Shown piece by piece: positions 11,249 to 25,004 of a stretch of 64,000 bases of DNA. The position numbers and the translations under genes are program-made. The DNA is from JACCXG01 sp963834305 (GTDB lineage Bacteria; Acidobacteriota; Vicinamibacteria; Vicinamibacterales; 2-12-FULL-66-21): contig CAWIAX010000002.1 in assembly GCA_963834305.1 (NCBI GenBank), forward strand, positions 1,178,001 through 1,242,000, written 5' to 3'. The notes under the pieces are model-generated. The model had not been told where the DNA came from, searched no databases, and saw only the letters and a program-made list of their open reading frames with translations. Each line of letters opens with the position of its first letter. Within the stretch, counting starts at the first letter, position 1.

Positions 11249-12667
11249 TCACTCCTGAGTTCGCACGTATTCGAAATTGATGGGCATGCGATTGACGCCC
11301 CTGGCCGGGGGGGCGATGTAGTTGGCGAACTTGCCGGGCTCGTAGACCGGCGCCGCCATGATGCTCAGCAGGTACTCGCGATCGGCCGGCGACGGCAGCC
11401 AGGAGTCGCGGCGCCGGTCCCAGTCGGCGTCGGACACCGGGGCGCCGTCGGGATCGTAGTGCAGCGATGCGAACATGCCGATGCCGCGGTTGAACTTGCG
11501 GTCGGGCAGGCGCAGCCGGTCCGACATGCCGTGGCGCTCGAAGATCCGATTCCAGCGATCCACGCCGGCCTGGCAGTCGCCGACGTACCAGTCGCGCAGC
11601 ACTTCGTTCATGGCCGTGCGCATCGGGATGGCGCGGCGGCCCAGGCCGCCGTCAGCCGCCACCTCCAGCTCGTAGACCGCTTCGGTGACGCGATGATCGT
11701 CCCACTTCTCCTCCTGCGCCCGTCCCTTGAGCCCGTTGGCGAAATACGAGGCGGCGTTGGTCGAGATCTCGTTGCCGTGCAGGTCGAGCGACAGGCTGAA
11801 CCACAGGTTGATGAACTTCTGCACGGTCGGCAGGTCGATGCCGCCGAGCGCGCGGACGTCCTCGGAGAAGCCCGCCGCCTTCATCAGCTGGCAGGTCCGC
11901 TCGATGATGCGCGCCACGCCGGTCTCGCCGACGAACATGTGGTGCGCTTCCTCCGTCAGCATGAAGCGCGTGGTCCGCGACAACGGATCGAGCGAGCTCT
12001 CCGACAGCGACAGCAGCTGCGACTTGCCGTCGCGGTCGGTGAACATCGTGAACATGAAGAAGTCGAGCCAGTTGTCGATCGGCTCGTTGAAGGCGTCGAG
12101 GATGCGCGGCTTGTCGCGGTTGCCGCTCTGCCGCGCGAGCAGCTCCTCCGCTTCGTCGCGGCCGTCGCGGCCGAAATACGAGTGCAGCAGGTAGACCATC
12201 GCCCACAGATGGCGTCCTTCTTCGACGTTGACCTGAAACAGGTTCCGGAGATCGTAGAGGCTCGGGCACCGCTGACCCAGCCAGCGCTGCTGCTCCACGC
12301 TCGCCGGCTCGGTGTCCCCCTGGGTGACGATGAGCCGGCGGAGCTGATTGCGGAACTCCCCCGGCACCTCCTGCCAGACCGGCTTGCCAAAGAAGTCGCC
12401 GAACCCGATCCGGCGATCGTGGACCGGGTCCGCCAGGAAGATGCCCCAGCGGTATTCCGGCAGCTTCACGTATTCGAAGTGCGCCCATCCCGACGGATCC
12501 ACGCTGACCGCGGTACGGACGTAGACCTGGTGATAGTCCTGGAACCCCTGCGGGCCCATGTCCTTCCACCACTGGATGTAGGCCGGCTGCCAGTGCTCGA
12601 GCGCCCGCTGCAGCCGCTTGTTGCTGGAGAGGCCGACGTTGTTGGGAATTTTTTCGGCGGAGATCAT
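11249..12667 (-). CDS. boxB: BoxB, benzoyl-CoA 2,3-epoxidase oxygenase subunit
   Basis: BoxB is the di-iron oxygenase that epoxidises benzoyl-CoA in the aerobic box pathway, using electrons from BoxA. The protein is intact at 472 residues, the usual length. It begins with IPNNVGLSSNKRLQRALE and QPAYIQWWKDMGPQGFQ. The carboxylate/histidine ligands of the di-iron site appear as EEGRH (149-153) and EEAHH (239-243). NRMPINFEYVR is near the C-terminus. boxC lies 86 bases upstream on the same strand. Neither boxA nor a benzoate-CoA ligase is in the window, so the pathway must be completed elsewhere. The assignment is firm. Confidence 0.95.
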   Translation of the reverse strand: MISAEKIPNNVGLSSNKRLQRALEHWQPAYIQWWKDMGPQGFQDYHQVYVRTAVSVDPSGWAHFEYVKLPEYRWGIFLADPVHDRRIGFGDFFGKPVWQEVPGEFRNQLRRLIVTQGDTEPASVEQQRWLGQRCPSLYDLRNLFQVNVEEGRHLWAMVYLLHSYFGRDGRDEAEELLARQSGNRDKPRILDAFNEPIDNWLDFFMFTMFTDRDGKSQLLSLSESSLDPLSRTTRFMLTEEAHHMFVGETGVARIIERTCQLMKAAGFSEDVRALGGIDLPTVQKFINLWFSLSLDLHGNEISTNAASYFANGLKGRAQEEKWDDHRVTEAVYELEVAADGGLGRRAIPMRTAMNEVLRDWYVGDCQAGVDRWNRIFERHGMSDRLRLPDRKFNRGIGMFASLHYDPDGAPVSDADWDRRRDSWLPSPADREYLLSIMAAPVYEPGKFANYIAPPARGVNRMPINFEYVRTQE

Positions 12668-12753
12668 GGGTGACTCCGGTGCACGCGCCTGTGCCGGGTG
12701 CGGCGTGCGGCCTGGTGCAATGTGCTACGCGCGATGTGCGCTGTGCCCTGTGC
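12668..12753. repeat. GTGC-rich low-complexity spacer between boxC and boxB
   Basis: The 86-base gap is made of loosely repeated words such as GTGCGCTGTGCCCTGTGC. It is degenerate and has no fixed period. It contains no visible promoter or terminator and no open frame. Confidence 0.4.
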
Positions 12754-14416
12754 TCATGTCCGGTTGAAGTCGAACTCCGGCCGCGATTGCGAGCCGTACG
12801 AAGTCAGCGCGCCCTTCTCGCCGACGGCGTTCGGCCGGACGAAGATCCAGTTCTGCCAGGCGGTCAGGCGGCCGAAGATCTTGGTTTCCATGGTCTCGGG
12901 CCCGGCGAAACGCAGGTTGGCTTCCATGGCGGTGAGGGCATCGGGCGAGAGCGCGGCGCGGCTCTCCACCGCAAGCCGCAGCTCGTCGGTCCAGTCGAGC
13001 TCGTCAGGCGCGAACGACACCAGGCCGGCGTCGAGCGCCTCCTGCGGGTCGAACGGCTTCCCCTCCTCGATCAGTTCGTCCACGAGCTCCGGCTGCGCCT
13101 GGAACCGGGTCTGGAGCCGCGACAGCCGGTTGCTCATCGGCAGCACGCCGCCGTTCATGCCCGACAGCGCGATCGTGTTCGGCGACTCCGGGTCGTCGAG
13201 CATGTACGACCGATCGGCCGCGAGCGCCAGCTCGAACAGCGTGCCGGCAAAACAGCTGCCCGGCTCGATGACCGCGAAGAAGCTCCGCGAGGTCAGATCC
13301 ATCCGCTTCAGCACGCGCTTGACGAGAAGGATGGTCTCGCGCACGAGCCAATGGCTGCGGTGCCGCAGCAGGATTTCGTCGATCGCGAGCACGTCGGCGG
13401 CGCTGCCCGCGGTCTTCACCAGCACGGTGCCGATGAGTGGCTCGTTCAGCCGCAGCCGCAGCAGCGCGTCGTCCAGTTCACGAAAGGCGCGCAGCGGCCA
13501 GAACTGGTCGCCGGCATCCAGGATCTCGTCGGGGGTCGAAGGCTGGAGCGTCTCGGGGCCGGTCACGGTCAGGACGGCCACGCGCGTGGCCCGGTCGAAC
13601 TCGAGCGCCACGCTCGAATATCTGATGGCATCGTCCGAGACCGCCGGGTTCAACGCCTCGAGCGTGATCCCTGGCCCGGCCGGGGGACGATCCGACTGCG
13701 CCGCCAGCTCCCTGGCGCGTTGCGCGACGCGCTCCGGGAACTGGCTGGTCGGGTAGACGGCGTCCACCAGCCGCCATTCGACGGCACGCCGCCCTTTTAC
13801 GCCTTCCGCCACCGTGCCGAACACATCCGCCAGGTCGCGCCGCACCTTGCGCTTGTCGACGACGCGCGTGAGCCCGCCGGTGCCGGGCAGCACGCCGAGC
13901 AGCGGCGTCTCGGGCAGGCTGACCGCCGAATTGCCATCGTCGACCAGCAGGATCTCGTCGCAGGCCAGCGCCAGCTCGTAGCCGCCGCCGGCGCAGATGC
14001 CGTTGAGCGCGGCGATGAACTTCAGCCCCGAGCCCTCGCTGGCGTCCTCGATGGCGAGCCGGGTCTCGTTCGTGAACTTGCAGAAGTTGACCTTCCAGGC
14101 GTGGCTGGACCCGCGCAGCATGAAGATGTTGGCGCCGGCGCAGAAGATGCGCTCCTTCAGGCTGGTGATGACGACGGCGTGGACTTCCGGGTGCTCGAAG
14201 CGGATGCGCTGAACGGCATCCGCGAGCTCGATATCGACGCCGAGGTCGTAGGAGTTCAGCTTGAGGCGGTAGTCAGGACGCAGGCCGCCGTCTTCCTGGA
14301 CGTCCATCGAGAGCGTGGCGATCGGGCCGTCGAACGACAGCCGCCAGTGGTGGTAGGTATCGGGAGTGCGCTCGAACTCGACCGGGGAGCGGCGCGGCCG
14401 AGCCAGCGGTCTCCAT
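12754..14416 (-). CDS. boxC: BoxC, 2,3-epoxybenzoyl-CoA dihydrolase
   Basis: BoxC is a crotonase-superfamily enzyme that opens the ring of 2,3-epoxybenzoyl-CoA, releasing formate and 3,4-dehydroadipyl-CoA semialdehyde. The body reads PVEFERTPDTYHHWRLSF, then an oxyanion-hole region (FCAGANIFMLRGSSHAWKVN), LNGICAGGGYELALACDEI and LGVLPGTGGLTRVVDKRKV. A second crotonase-like half follows, ending in PNAVGEKGALTSYGSQSRPE. The total of about 555 residues fits the family. The main frame has no good start near the conserved N-terminus. The ATG at 14416 is one base out of frame, and removing one base near 14383 would give METAGSAAPLPVEFERTP. I take that as the real start. The product call is firm, the start is inferred. 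Confidence 0.9.
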
Positions 14417-14475
14417 CGGCGAAGCCTACTACTCGGGCTGCGGCTGGCCCTCCGGGGCGGCGGGACGCGCGGGAA

Positions 14476-14510
14476 GGCAGATCTGCCGCAGGCCGGCCTG
14501 CAGGCCGGCC
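14476..14510. terminator. Two adjacent perfect palindromes
   Basis: GGCAGATCTGCC (14476-14487) and GGCCGGCCTGCAGGCCGGCC (14491-14510) are perfect palindromes three bases apart. They lie in the gap between the boxC start and the stop of the small gene at 14580-14798. They may end transcription of that gene, but no T-run follows, so this is a weak call. Confidence 0.35.
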
Positions 14511-14579
14511 CTCGAACGAGCGGTCGAGAAATGAGTTCGGTGACGGGACGGAGAAGATCTGGCGGGTAACTCGCGGGAC

Positions 14580-14798
14580 TCAGTACACGTCGTCTCCCCA
14601 GGAGGCGCGCTGCCGGTCGCGGCGGGACTGGGTCCCGCCCGGCTTCTCGTCGGCCGTGCCAGCCGACTGCAGCCGTTCGCGGATTCGCTGCTGCAGCCAC
14701 CCGACGGCGTCCGGCTCGACCGCGCGCAGCGCGCGCCATTCCGTCTCGGAGAGCACGACGGTCAGTGTGCGGGAGCTGGGGGTACGCAGGTGAGTCAT
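14580..14798 (-). CDS. Small protein of unknown function
   Basis: A 72-residue protein from an ATG at 14798. The N-terminal half reads TLTVVLSETEWRALRAVEP, followed by a predicted helix ending GWLQQRIRERL, and the tail is polar and charged. The first half resembles short strand-helix-helix proteins such as small DNA-binding or antitoxin-like proteins, but I do not recognise a family. It lies between boxC and the UPF0173 gene on the same strand. An upstream start at 14855 would add 19 residues with little coding character. Confidence 0.5.
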   Translation of the reverse strand: MTHLRTPSSRTLTVVLSETEWRALRAVEPDAVGWLQQRIRERLQSAGTADEKPGGTQSRRDRQRASWGDDVY

Positions 14799-14867
14799 GA
14801 AAATTCTACCGATCCAACTCCTGCCACACCCGCAGAAAGAACTGATAGGACGCATCTGCGGGTGAGA

Positions 14868-15571
14868 TTAGTCGGCTGTCTCCCCCGGCTTGAGCACCAG
14901 GACGTCGATCCCGTCGGCTCGACCAGCTGCTTCAGGCGGTCCGGGGTGCCGGTCAGGAGCGGGAAGGTGCCGAAGTGCATCGGCACGACCTGACGGACGC
15001 CGAGCAGCGGGCAGGCGCGCGCCGCGGCTTCGGGGCCCATCGTGTAGTGGTCGCCGATCGGCAGGAACGCGATCTCCGGCGTGTACATCTCGCCGATGAG
15101 CCGCATGTCGCCGAACAGCGCGGTGTCGCCGGCGAAGTAGATGGCGCTGGCCGTTCTCCAGGCGTGACGACGAAGCCGGCCGGCTCGCCCAGGTAGACGG
15201 TCACGTCGTTCTCGACGACGCTGCTGGTGTGGACCGCGGGCACCATGCTGACCTCGAGACCGGCGACCGCAGGTCGTGCCGCCGATCCCCATGCCGATCA
15301 CGTTCTGCAGCCCCTTCCGCTCCAGCCACAGGGACAGCTCGTTGATCGCCACCACCGGCGCTTCGGTCGCCCGCGCGACCGTGACGACGTCGCCGGAGTG
15401 GTCGGAGTGGCCATGCGACAGCAGGATCAGGTCCGCCTCGTCGATCCGCTTGCGGTCGGCCGGACAGGCCGGATTCCCTTCCAGCCACGGGTCGGTGACG
15501 ATGCGCTTGCCGCCGGGCGTGATGATGATGAAGGTGGAGTGGCCGAGCCAGGTGATCGAGAGGGCAGACAT
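14868..15571 (-). CDS. UPF0173 metal-dependent hydrolase, frameshifted
   Basis: A metallo-beta-lactamase-fold protein of the UPF0173 family. It starts MSALSITWLGHSTFIII. The metal-binding motif LLSHGHSDHSGD is intact. The later parts, IYFAGDTALFGDMRLIGEMY, LPIGDHYTMGPEAAA and VVPMHFGTFPLL, are all present but spread over more than one frame, with changes at about 15275, 15155 and 14920. The end reads IDVLVLKPGETAD before a TAA at 14868-14870. The family is widespread and its substrate is unknown. It is divergent from lipA, with 27 bases between the start codons. Confidence 0.82.
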
Positions 15572-15580
15572 GCGGGATCA

Positions 15581-15586
15581 TATAAT
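15581..15586 (+). promoter_or_regulatory. Possible -10 element before lipA
   Basis: A perfect TATAAT lies 12 bases before the lipA ATG in the 27-base gap between two divergent genes. Transcription from it would give a nearly leaderless message, and no good -35 box is visible at the right distance. The match may be chance. Confidence 0.3.
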
Positions 15587-15598
15587 CGAGGGAAGGTG

Positions 15599-16532
15599 AT
15601 GTCCACCCCCACCCCACTCCCGTTCATCCGTGGGCGCAAGAAGCGCACCGGATACGCTGCCGCGAGAGCCCAAGCCCGACTGGCTGAAGGTCCGCGCGCC
15701 CGGCTCGGAGAACTACCACCGCCTCAAGGGCCTGATGCGCGACCTCGGCCTGCACACGGTCTGCGAGGAAGCGAACTGCCCGAACATCGGCGAGTGCTGG
15801 CATCACGGCACCGCGACCTTCATGATCCTCGGCGACACCTGCACGCGGTCGTGCGGCTACTGCAACGTCACGCACGGCACGCCCGAAGCGGCCGACGCGC
15901 ACGAGCCCGCCAAGGTCGCGAGCGCCATCCAGGCCATGGGCCTCGACTACGTCGTCATCACCTCGGTCGACCGCGACGATCTGGCCGATGGCGGCGCGGC
16001 GCACTTCGCCAGAACGATTCGCGAGACCCGCGCGCGGATGCCGCAGTGCCGCATCGAGGTGCTGATCCCCGACTTCAAGGGGGACGAGCGGGCCGCTCCA
16101 CACCGTGCTCGACGCGCGGCCCGACGTGCTCAATCACAACATCGAGACCGTGCCGCGCCTCTATCGCACGGCGCGCCCGGGCGGCCGCTACGACCGCGCG
16201 CTCCAGCTGCTCGATCGTTCGCGCGCTACGCGCCCGACATCCCGACCAAGTCCGGCCTGATGGTGGGCCTCGGCGAAGAGTGGGACGAAGTGGTGGCCAC
16301 GCTGCGCGACCTGCACTCGGCTGGCTGCCACATCGTCACGATCGGCCAGTACCTGCGGCCGTCGCTCGCCAACCTGCCGATGTCGCGCTACTACACGCCG
16401 GCCGAGTTCGCCGAGCTGAAACGCATCGGCCTCGAGCTGGGCTTCGGGCACGTCGAGTCCGGGCCGCTGGTCCGCAGCTCGTACCACGCGCACGAACAGA
16501 CGGAAGCCTACGAGTCGCGGCGCTCGTCGTAA
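15599..16532 (+). CDS. lipA: Lipoyl synthase LipA, frameshifted
   Basis: LipA is a radical-SAM enzyme that inserts two sulfurs into octanoyl groups on lipoyl domains. The extra iron-sulfur cluster ligands CEEANCPNIGEC and the radical-SAM motif CTRSCGYCNV are both visible, as is SGLMVGLGEEWDEV. The final RSSYHAHEQ is typical. The start at 15599 has a GGGAAGG ribosome-binding site and begins MSTPTPLPFIRGRKKR. The frame shifts near 15648, 16085 and 16215, and each is repaired by removing extra bases. Its likely target, AceF, is encoded nearby at 18839-20376. Confidence 0.92.
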
Positions 16533-16582
16533 GCCCCGCCGTCGTCCGCGGCCGGATCAGGTCCGGCCCAGCGCAGCCGGCC

Positions 16583-17331
16583 ATGCCTATCCGTTCCGCC
16601 ACCAGCCCTGATCGCACGGCGCCCATCGCCAGGCTCGCCGACGTCCAGCAGCGCATCATCGGCTGCCGCACATGTGCACGCCTGCGTACCTATTGCGAAC
16701 GGGTTGCCCGCGAGAAGAAGGCGGCCCACCGCCACGACATCTACTGGGGCAGGCCCGTGCCGGGCTTCGGCGATCCGCAGGCACGCGTGCTGGTGCTGGG
16801 CCTGGCGCCGGCGGCGCACGGCGCCAACCGCACCGGGCGGGTCTTCACCGGCGACGGCGTCGGCTCGGCGACTTCCTGATGCGGGCGATGCACGGCGCGG
16901 GCTTCGCCAACATCCCGACGTCCCGCAGCGCGGACGACGGGCTGCTGTTGACGGAGGCGTACATCGCCGCGGCCGTCCGGTGCGCGCCGCCCGACAACAA
17001 GCCGACGCCCGCCGAGATCGCCGCGTGCCACCCGCACCTCGAGGCGGAAGTCGCGGCGCTGCCGAATATCGAGCTGATCGTGGCACTCGGCCGGATCGCG
17101 TTCGACGCGGCGTGGCGGCTGCTCGCCGACGCGGGGCGTCGTCGTCCGGCCGAAGCCGCGTTCGCGCATGGCCTCGCCCACGACCGTCAGGCGGGTCCGG
17201 CGGTGATCGCCTCGTACCACCCGAGCCGCCAGAACACGAACACCGGCAGGCTGACGCCGGAGATGCTGGCGTCGGTGTTCCAGGCGGCGGCACGCCGGGT
17301 CAACGGCGCGCGGCCCGGCGCCCGGGGCTGA
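16583..17331 (+). CDS. Uracil-DNA glycosylase, family 5 (UdgB-like), one frameshift
   Basis: The enzyme removes uracil from DNA. CRTCARLRTYCERVAREKKAA near the N-terminus supplies the iron-sulfur cysteines typical of family 4/5 enzymes. VLVLGLAPAAHGANRTGRVF is the active-site motif of the family 5 type, where GLAPAAHGAN replaces the GEAPG form of family 4. ASYHPSRQNTNTGRLT near the end is the second conserved motif. The reading frame changes once at about 16865, where a lost G (GSGDFLMRAMH) would join the parts. It follows lipA by 50 bases on the same strand and converges with lpdA. Confidence 0.88.
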
Positions 17332-17338
17332 CCGGCCG

Positions 17339-18780
17339 TTACGCCCGCTTCGGCCGGTAGACGTGCGTCGCCTGGCCGAAGAACACTTCGGCCGACTCCA
17401 TCAGCGTTTCCGACAGCGTCGGGTGCGGATGGATCGTCATCTCCAGGTCCGTGGCGTTGCGCGCCCATCTCGATGGCCAGCACGCCTTCGGCGATCAGCT
17501 CGCCGGCGCCGGCGCCGACGATGCCGACGCCGAGGATGCGCTCGGTCTCGGGATCGATGATCAGCTTGGTCACGCCGTCGGTGCGGTCGAGCGTGATCGC
17601 GCGGCCCGACGCCGCCCACGGGAAGCGCGCGACCGCGACCTTCGTGCCCTGCTTCTCCGCGTCGGTCTCGGTCAGGCCGCACCAGGCGATCTCCGGGTCG
17701 GTGAAGACGACGGCGGGAATCGCCAGCGGCTCGAAGGCCGACCTTCTCGCCGGCGATCGCCTCGACGGCCACGCGCGCCTCGTGCGAGGCCTTGTGCGCC
17801 AGCATCGGCTCGCCGACCACGTCGCCGATGGCGTAGATGGTCGGCTCGGCGGTCCGCCGCGTCTCGTTCGACCTCGATGAAGCCGCGCTGCATTGACCTT
17901 CACGCCGGTCTTGTCGAGGCCGGGCACCGCCGAGTTCGGGCGGCGGCCAATCGACACCAGCACGCGGTCGAAGGTCTGCTCGCTTCGGCCGTCGCCTCAG
18001 GCCTTCGCCTTCGAACGTGACGGCGATGCCCTCTCTCGGCCTCCTTCATCGCCGACGACCTTGGTCTTGAGCAGCACCGCCTCGCAGATCGTCTCGATCC
18101 GCTTGGCGAGGATGTTGACCAGGTCGCGATCGGCGCCGGGCAGCAGGCCGTCGGTCATCTCGACGACGGTGACCTTCGATGCCGAGCGCGGCGTAGACGC
18201 TGCCCAGCTCGAGGCCGATGTAGCCGCCGCCGACGACCAGCAGCGATCCTCGGGATGTCGGGCAGCTCGAGCGCGCCGGTCGAGTCCATCACGCGCGGGC
18301 TGTCGATCGACAGGCCCGGCACCGTCGCCGGCCGCGATCCGGTGGCGATGATCGCGTGCTCGAACGTCGAGCTCTCCTGTCTCGCCGCCGTCGTCGGTGA
18401 TCTCGAGCGTGCTGCGCGTCGCGGAACGCGGCCATGCCCCTGGACGTAGGTGATCTTGCGCTGCTTCGGCGAGCTGGCCGAGGCCGCCGGTCAGCTGGTC
18501 GACGACCTTCTCCTTGAAGCCGCGCAGCCTTGTCGATGTCGATCTTCGGCGCGCTCGAAGCGTCACGCCCCAGGCGTCGGCGTGCTTCGCCTCGTCGATC
18601 AGCTTGGCGACGTGCAGCAGCGCCTTCGACGGGATGCAGCCGCGATAGAGGCAGACGCCGCCCGGGTTCTGCTCCGGGTCGACCAGCGTGACCTGCATGC
18701 CGAGGTCGGCGGCGTAGAACGCCGCCGCGTAGCCGCCGGGGCCGGCGCCGATGACGACGAGCGTGTGGATGATTGGACAT
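17339..18780 (-). CDS. lpdA: Dihydrolipoyl dehydrogenase (E3), many frameshifts
   Basis: E3 reoxidises the dihydrolipoyl arm of AceF and passes electrons to NAD+. Visible parts are the FAD motif TLVVIGAGPGGYAAAFYAAD, the redox-active disulfide GGVCLYRGCIPSKALLH, a KVTVVEMTDGLLPGADRDLV segment of the NAD-binding domain, SIGRRPNSAVPGL and PTIYAIGDVVGEPMLAHKAS. The start at 18780 requires removal of one base to read MSIIHTLVV. There are at least eight frame changes; those at about 18180 and 17870 are single extra bases. The length fits a normal E3 without an extra lipoyl domain. It is the last gene of the aceE-aceF-lpdA operon. Confidence 0.88.
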
Positions 18781-18838
18781 ACGGACTCAGACTGCGATGC
18801 AAGACTGGTGCGAGGTGCGCGCACCGTCGGCACGTGCC

Positions 18839-20376
18839 TCAGAGCGCCATGCACGAACGGCTGCTCGAACGCCTCGCACGATCCAGCGCAGGAAGCGCGC
18901 GCGCGTCGGCGCCGTCGATCACGCGGTGATCGTAGGACAGCGACAGCGGCAGCATCAGCCGCGGCTCGAACTCGCCTGTCGCCGTTCGAGCACCGGCTCC
19001 ATGCGCGCCGCGCGACATGCCGAGGATCGCGACTTCCGGCCAGTTGACGATCGGCGTGAACGACGTGCCGCCGATGCCGCCGAGGTTGGTGATCGTGAAG
19101 CCGCCGCCCTGCATGTCGTCGAGCGACGAGCTTGCCGGCCCGCGCCTTCTCGGACGCCTGCGCCAGCTCCTCGGCGAGATCTGGACGATGCCCTTCTGGT
19201 CGACGTCGCGGATGACCGGCACGAGCAGGCCGCGCGGCGGTGTCGACGGCGACGCCGATGTGCATCGACTTCTTGTAGACGATCTCGCTCGCTCGCGAGA
19301 TCGACCGACGAGTTGAACTGCGGGAACTTGCTGCATCGCCGCGGCGACGATCTTCAGCGCGATCGCGGTGACCGTCAGCTTGCCGCCGGCCTTCTCCGCC
19401 TGCGGCGCCGTAGCGCTTGCGCAGCGCCTCGAGCGCGGTGATGTCGGCCTTGTCGTGCTGCGTGACGTGCGGAATGACGCTGCCAGGCGTGGCCAGGTGC
19501 TCCGCCGTCTTGCGGCGGATGTTGCTCATCGGCTTGCGCTCGACCGTCGCCCCACTTGCTGAAGTCGGGCAGCGCCGCCGCCGGCGCGCCGCGCCGCGGC
19601 GCCGCCGCCGCCGGCCAGCGCCGTCCTGCGCACGAATGCCTGGACGTCGTCGATGCTGATGCGACCGCCGGGGCCGGTGCCGGGCACGCAGTCGGATGTC
19701 GACGCCGAGCTCGCGCGCGAGCCGGCGGACCGACGGGGCCGCCGGGGCCGCCGGGCTCTTGCGCGCTCCGGTTCGGCGGCCGCCGCGGGCCGGACGCGCC
19801 GGGCGCCGCGGTTGATGTCGACGACCTCGCCGCGCGGTTCTGGGCCGGCGGCGGCGTCGCCTCGTCATCCTCGCCGTCGTGGCGGCCGCCCTCTGGCCGC
19901 CGTCGTCCTCGTGTTCCTCGTCTTCGGCCCCGTCTTCGGCCTCGCCCGCGTCCTGGGCCTTGGCGGCTTCCTGAGACTGCCGGCTCGGCCGCGCGCCGGC
20001 TCTTCCCGGCGTCGGCGGCGGCGGCCTTGCCGGCCGCGCCTTCGCCGCCTTGTCGCCGTCCGCCGGGGCTCGAGCCTCGGCTCCTGGCTGTCCGCGTCCT
20101 TCTTGGCCGCGCCGCGCCTCCGCCTCCCGGCGCCCGCGCCGTCGTCGACCGTCAGCACGACCTGGCCGACCTTGACCTTGTCGCCCGGCTTGACCTTGAC
20201 CTCGCTGACCGTGCCGCCGACGCTGGACGGCACTTCGATCGTGGCCTTGTCGGTCTCGAGCTCGAGGACCGGCTGGTCTTTCGGCGATCGTGTCGCCCGG
20301 CCTTGACCAGCACGCGGACGACGTCGCCGGCGGCGATGTTCTCGCCGAGTTCGGGGAGCTTGAATTCTGTTGGCAT
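18839..20376 (-). CDS. aceF: Dihydrolipoamide acetyltransferase (E2), many frameshifts
   Basis: E2 is the core of the pyruvate dehydrogenase complex. The start MPTEFKLPELGENIAAGD leads into one lipoyl domain whose lysine is in LELETDKATIEVPS. A long linker rich in alanine, lysine and arginine follows, then a peripheral-subunit-binding domain (VRRLARELGVDI), then the acyltransferase domain with the catalytic YDHRVIDGADA motif. The end is EQPFVHGAL. The linker region is the most damaged stretch of the window and its exact sequence cannot be trusted. The gene starts 24 bases after the aceE stop. The cofactor is made by LipA, encoded at 15599-16532. Confidence 0.87.
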
Positions 20377-20399
20377 CAGTAGTCGTGTGGTGTGAGTCG

Positions 20400-23094
<2,695 letters not shown>

Positions 23095-23251
23095 CTGAAT
23101 CTGAACCCTCGGCTTCGTGCCTGCCGGGATCCGCTCCGCAGTGCTGGGGAATCACTGACCCGGAGCGTACAATCCGTCCATTCTAGATCCCGCGGCGCAA
23201 TCCGCGCAGCGCACGGAGCCGGCCGGCCGCTGGATCCCGTTTGGCGCATGC

Positions 23252-24979
<1,728 letters not shown>

Positions 24980-25004
24980 GGACAGGGCTGCAAGGGCGAC
25001 GGGC

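Noticed and set aside
11101..11252. N-terminal extension rich in GVGSWKL repeats on the aldehyde dehydrogenase frame
   Set aside because: It is a translation of the 7-bp array; the conserved protein starts at 11093.
14828..14863. Inverted repeat with 8-base arms after the UPF0173 gene
   Set aside because: The 20-base loop and lack of a T-run make it too weak to call as a terminator.
23168..23173. TACAAT as -10 box for the M49-like gene
   Set aside because: No -35 element at a proper distance; left out as unsupported.
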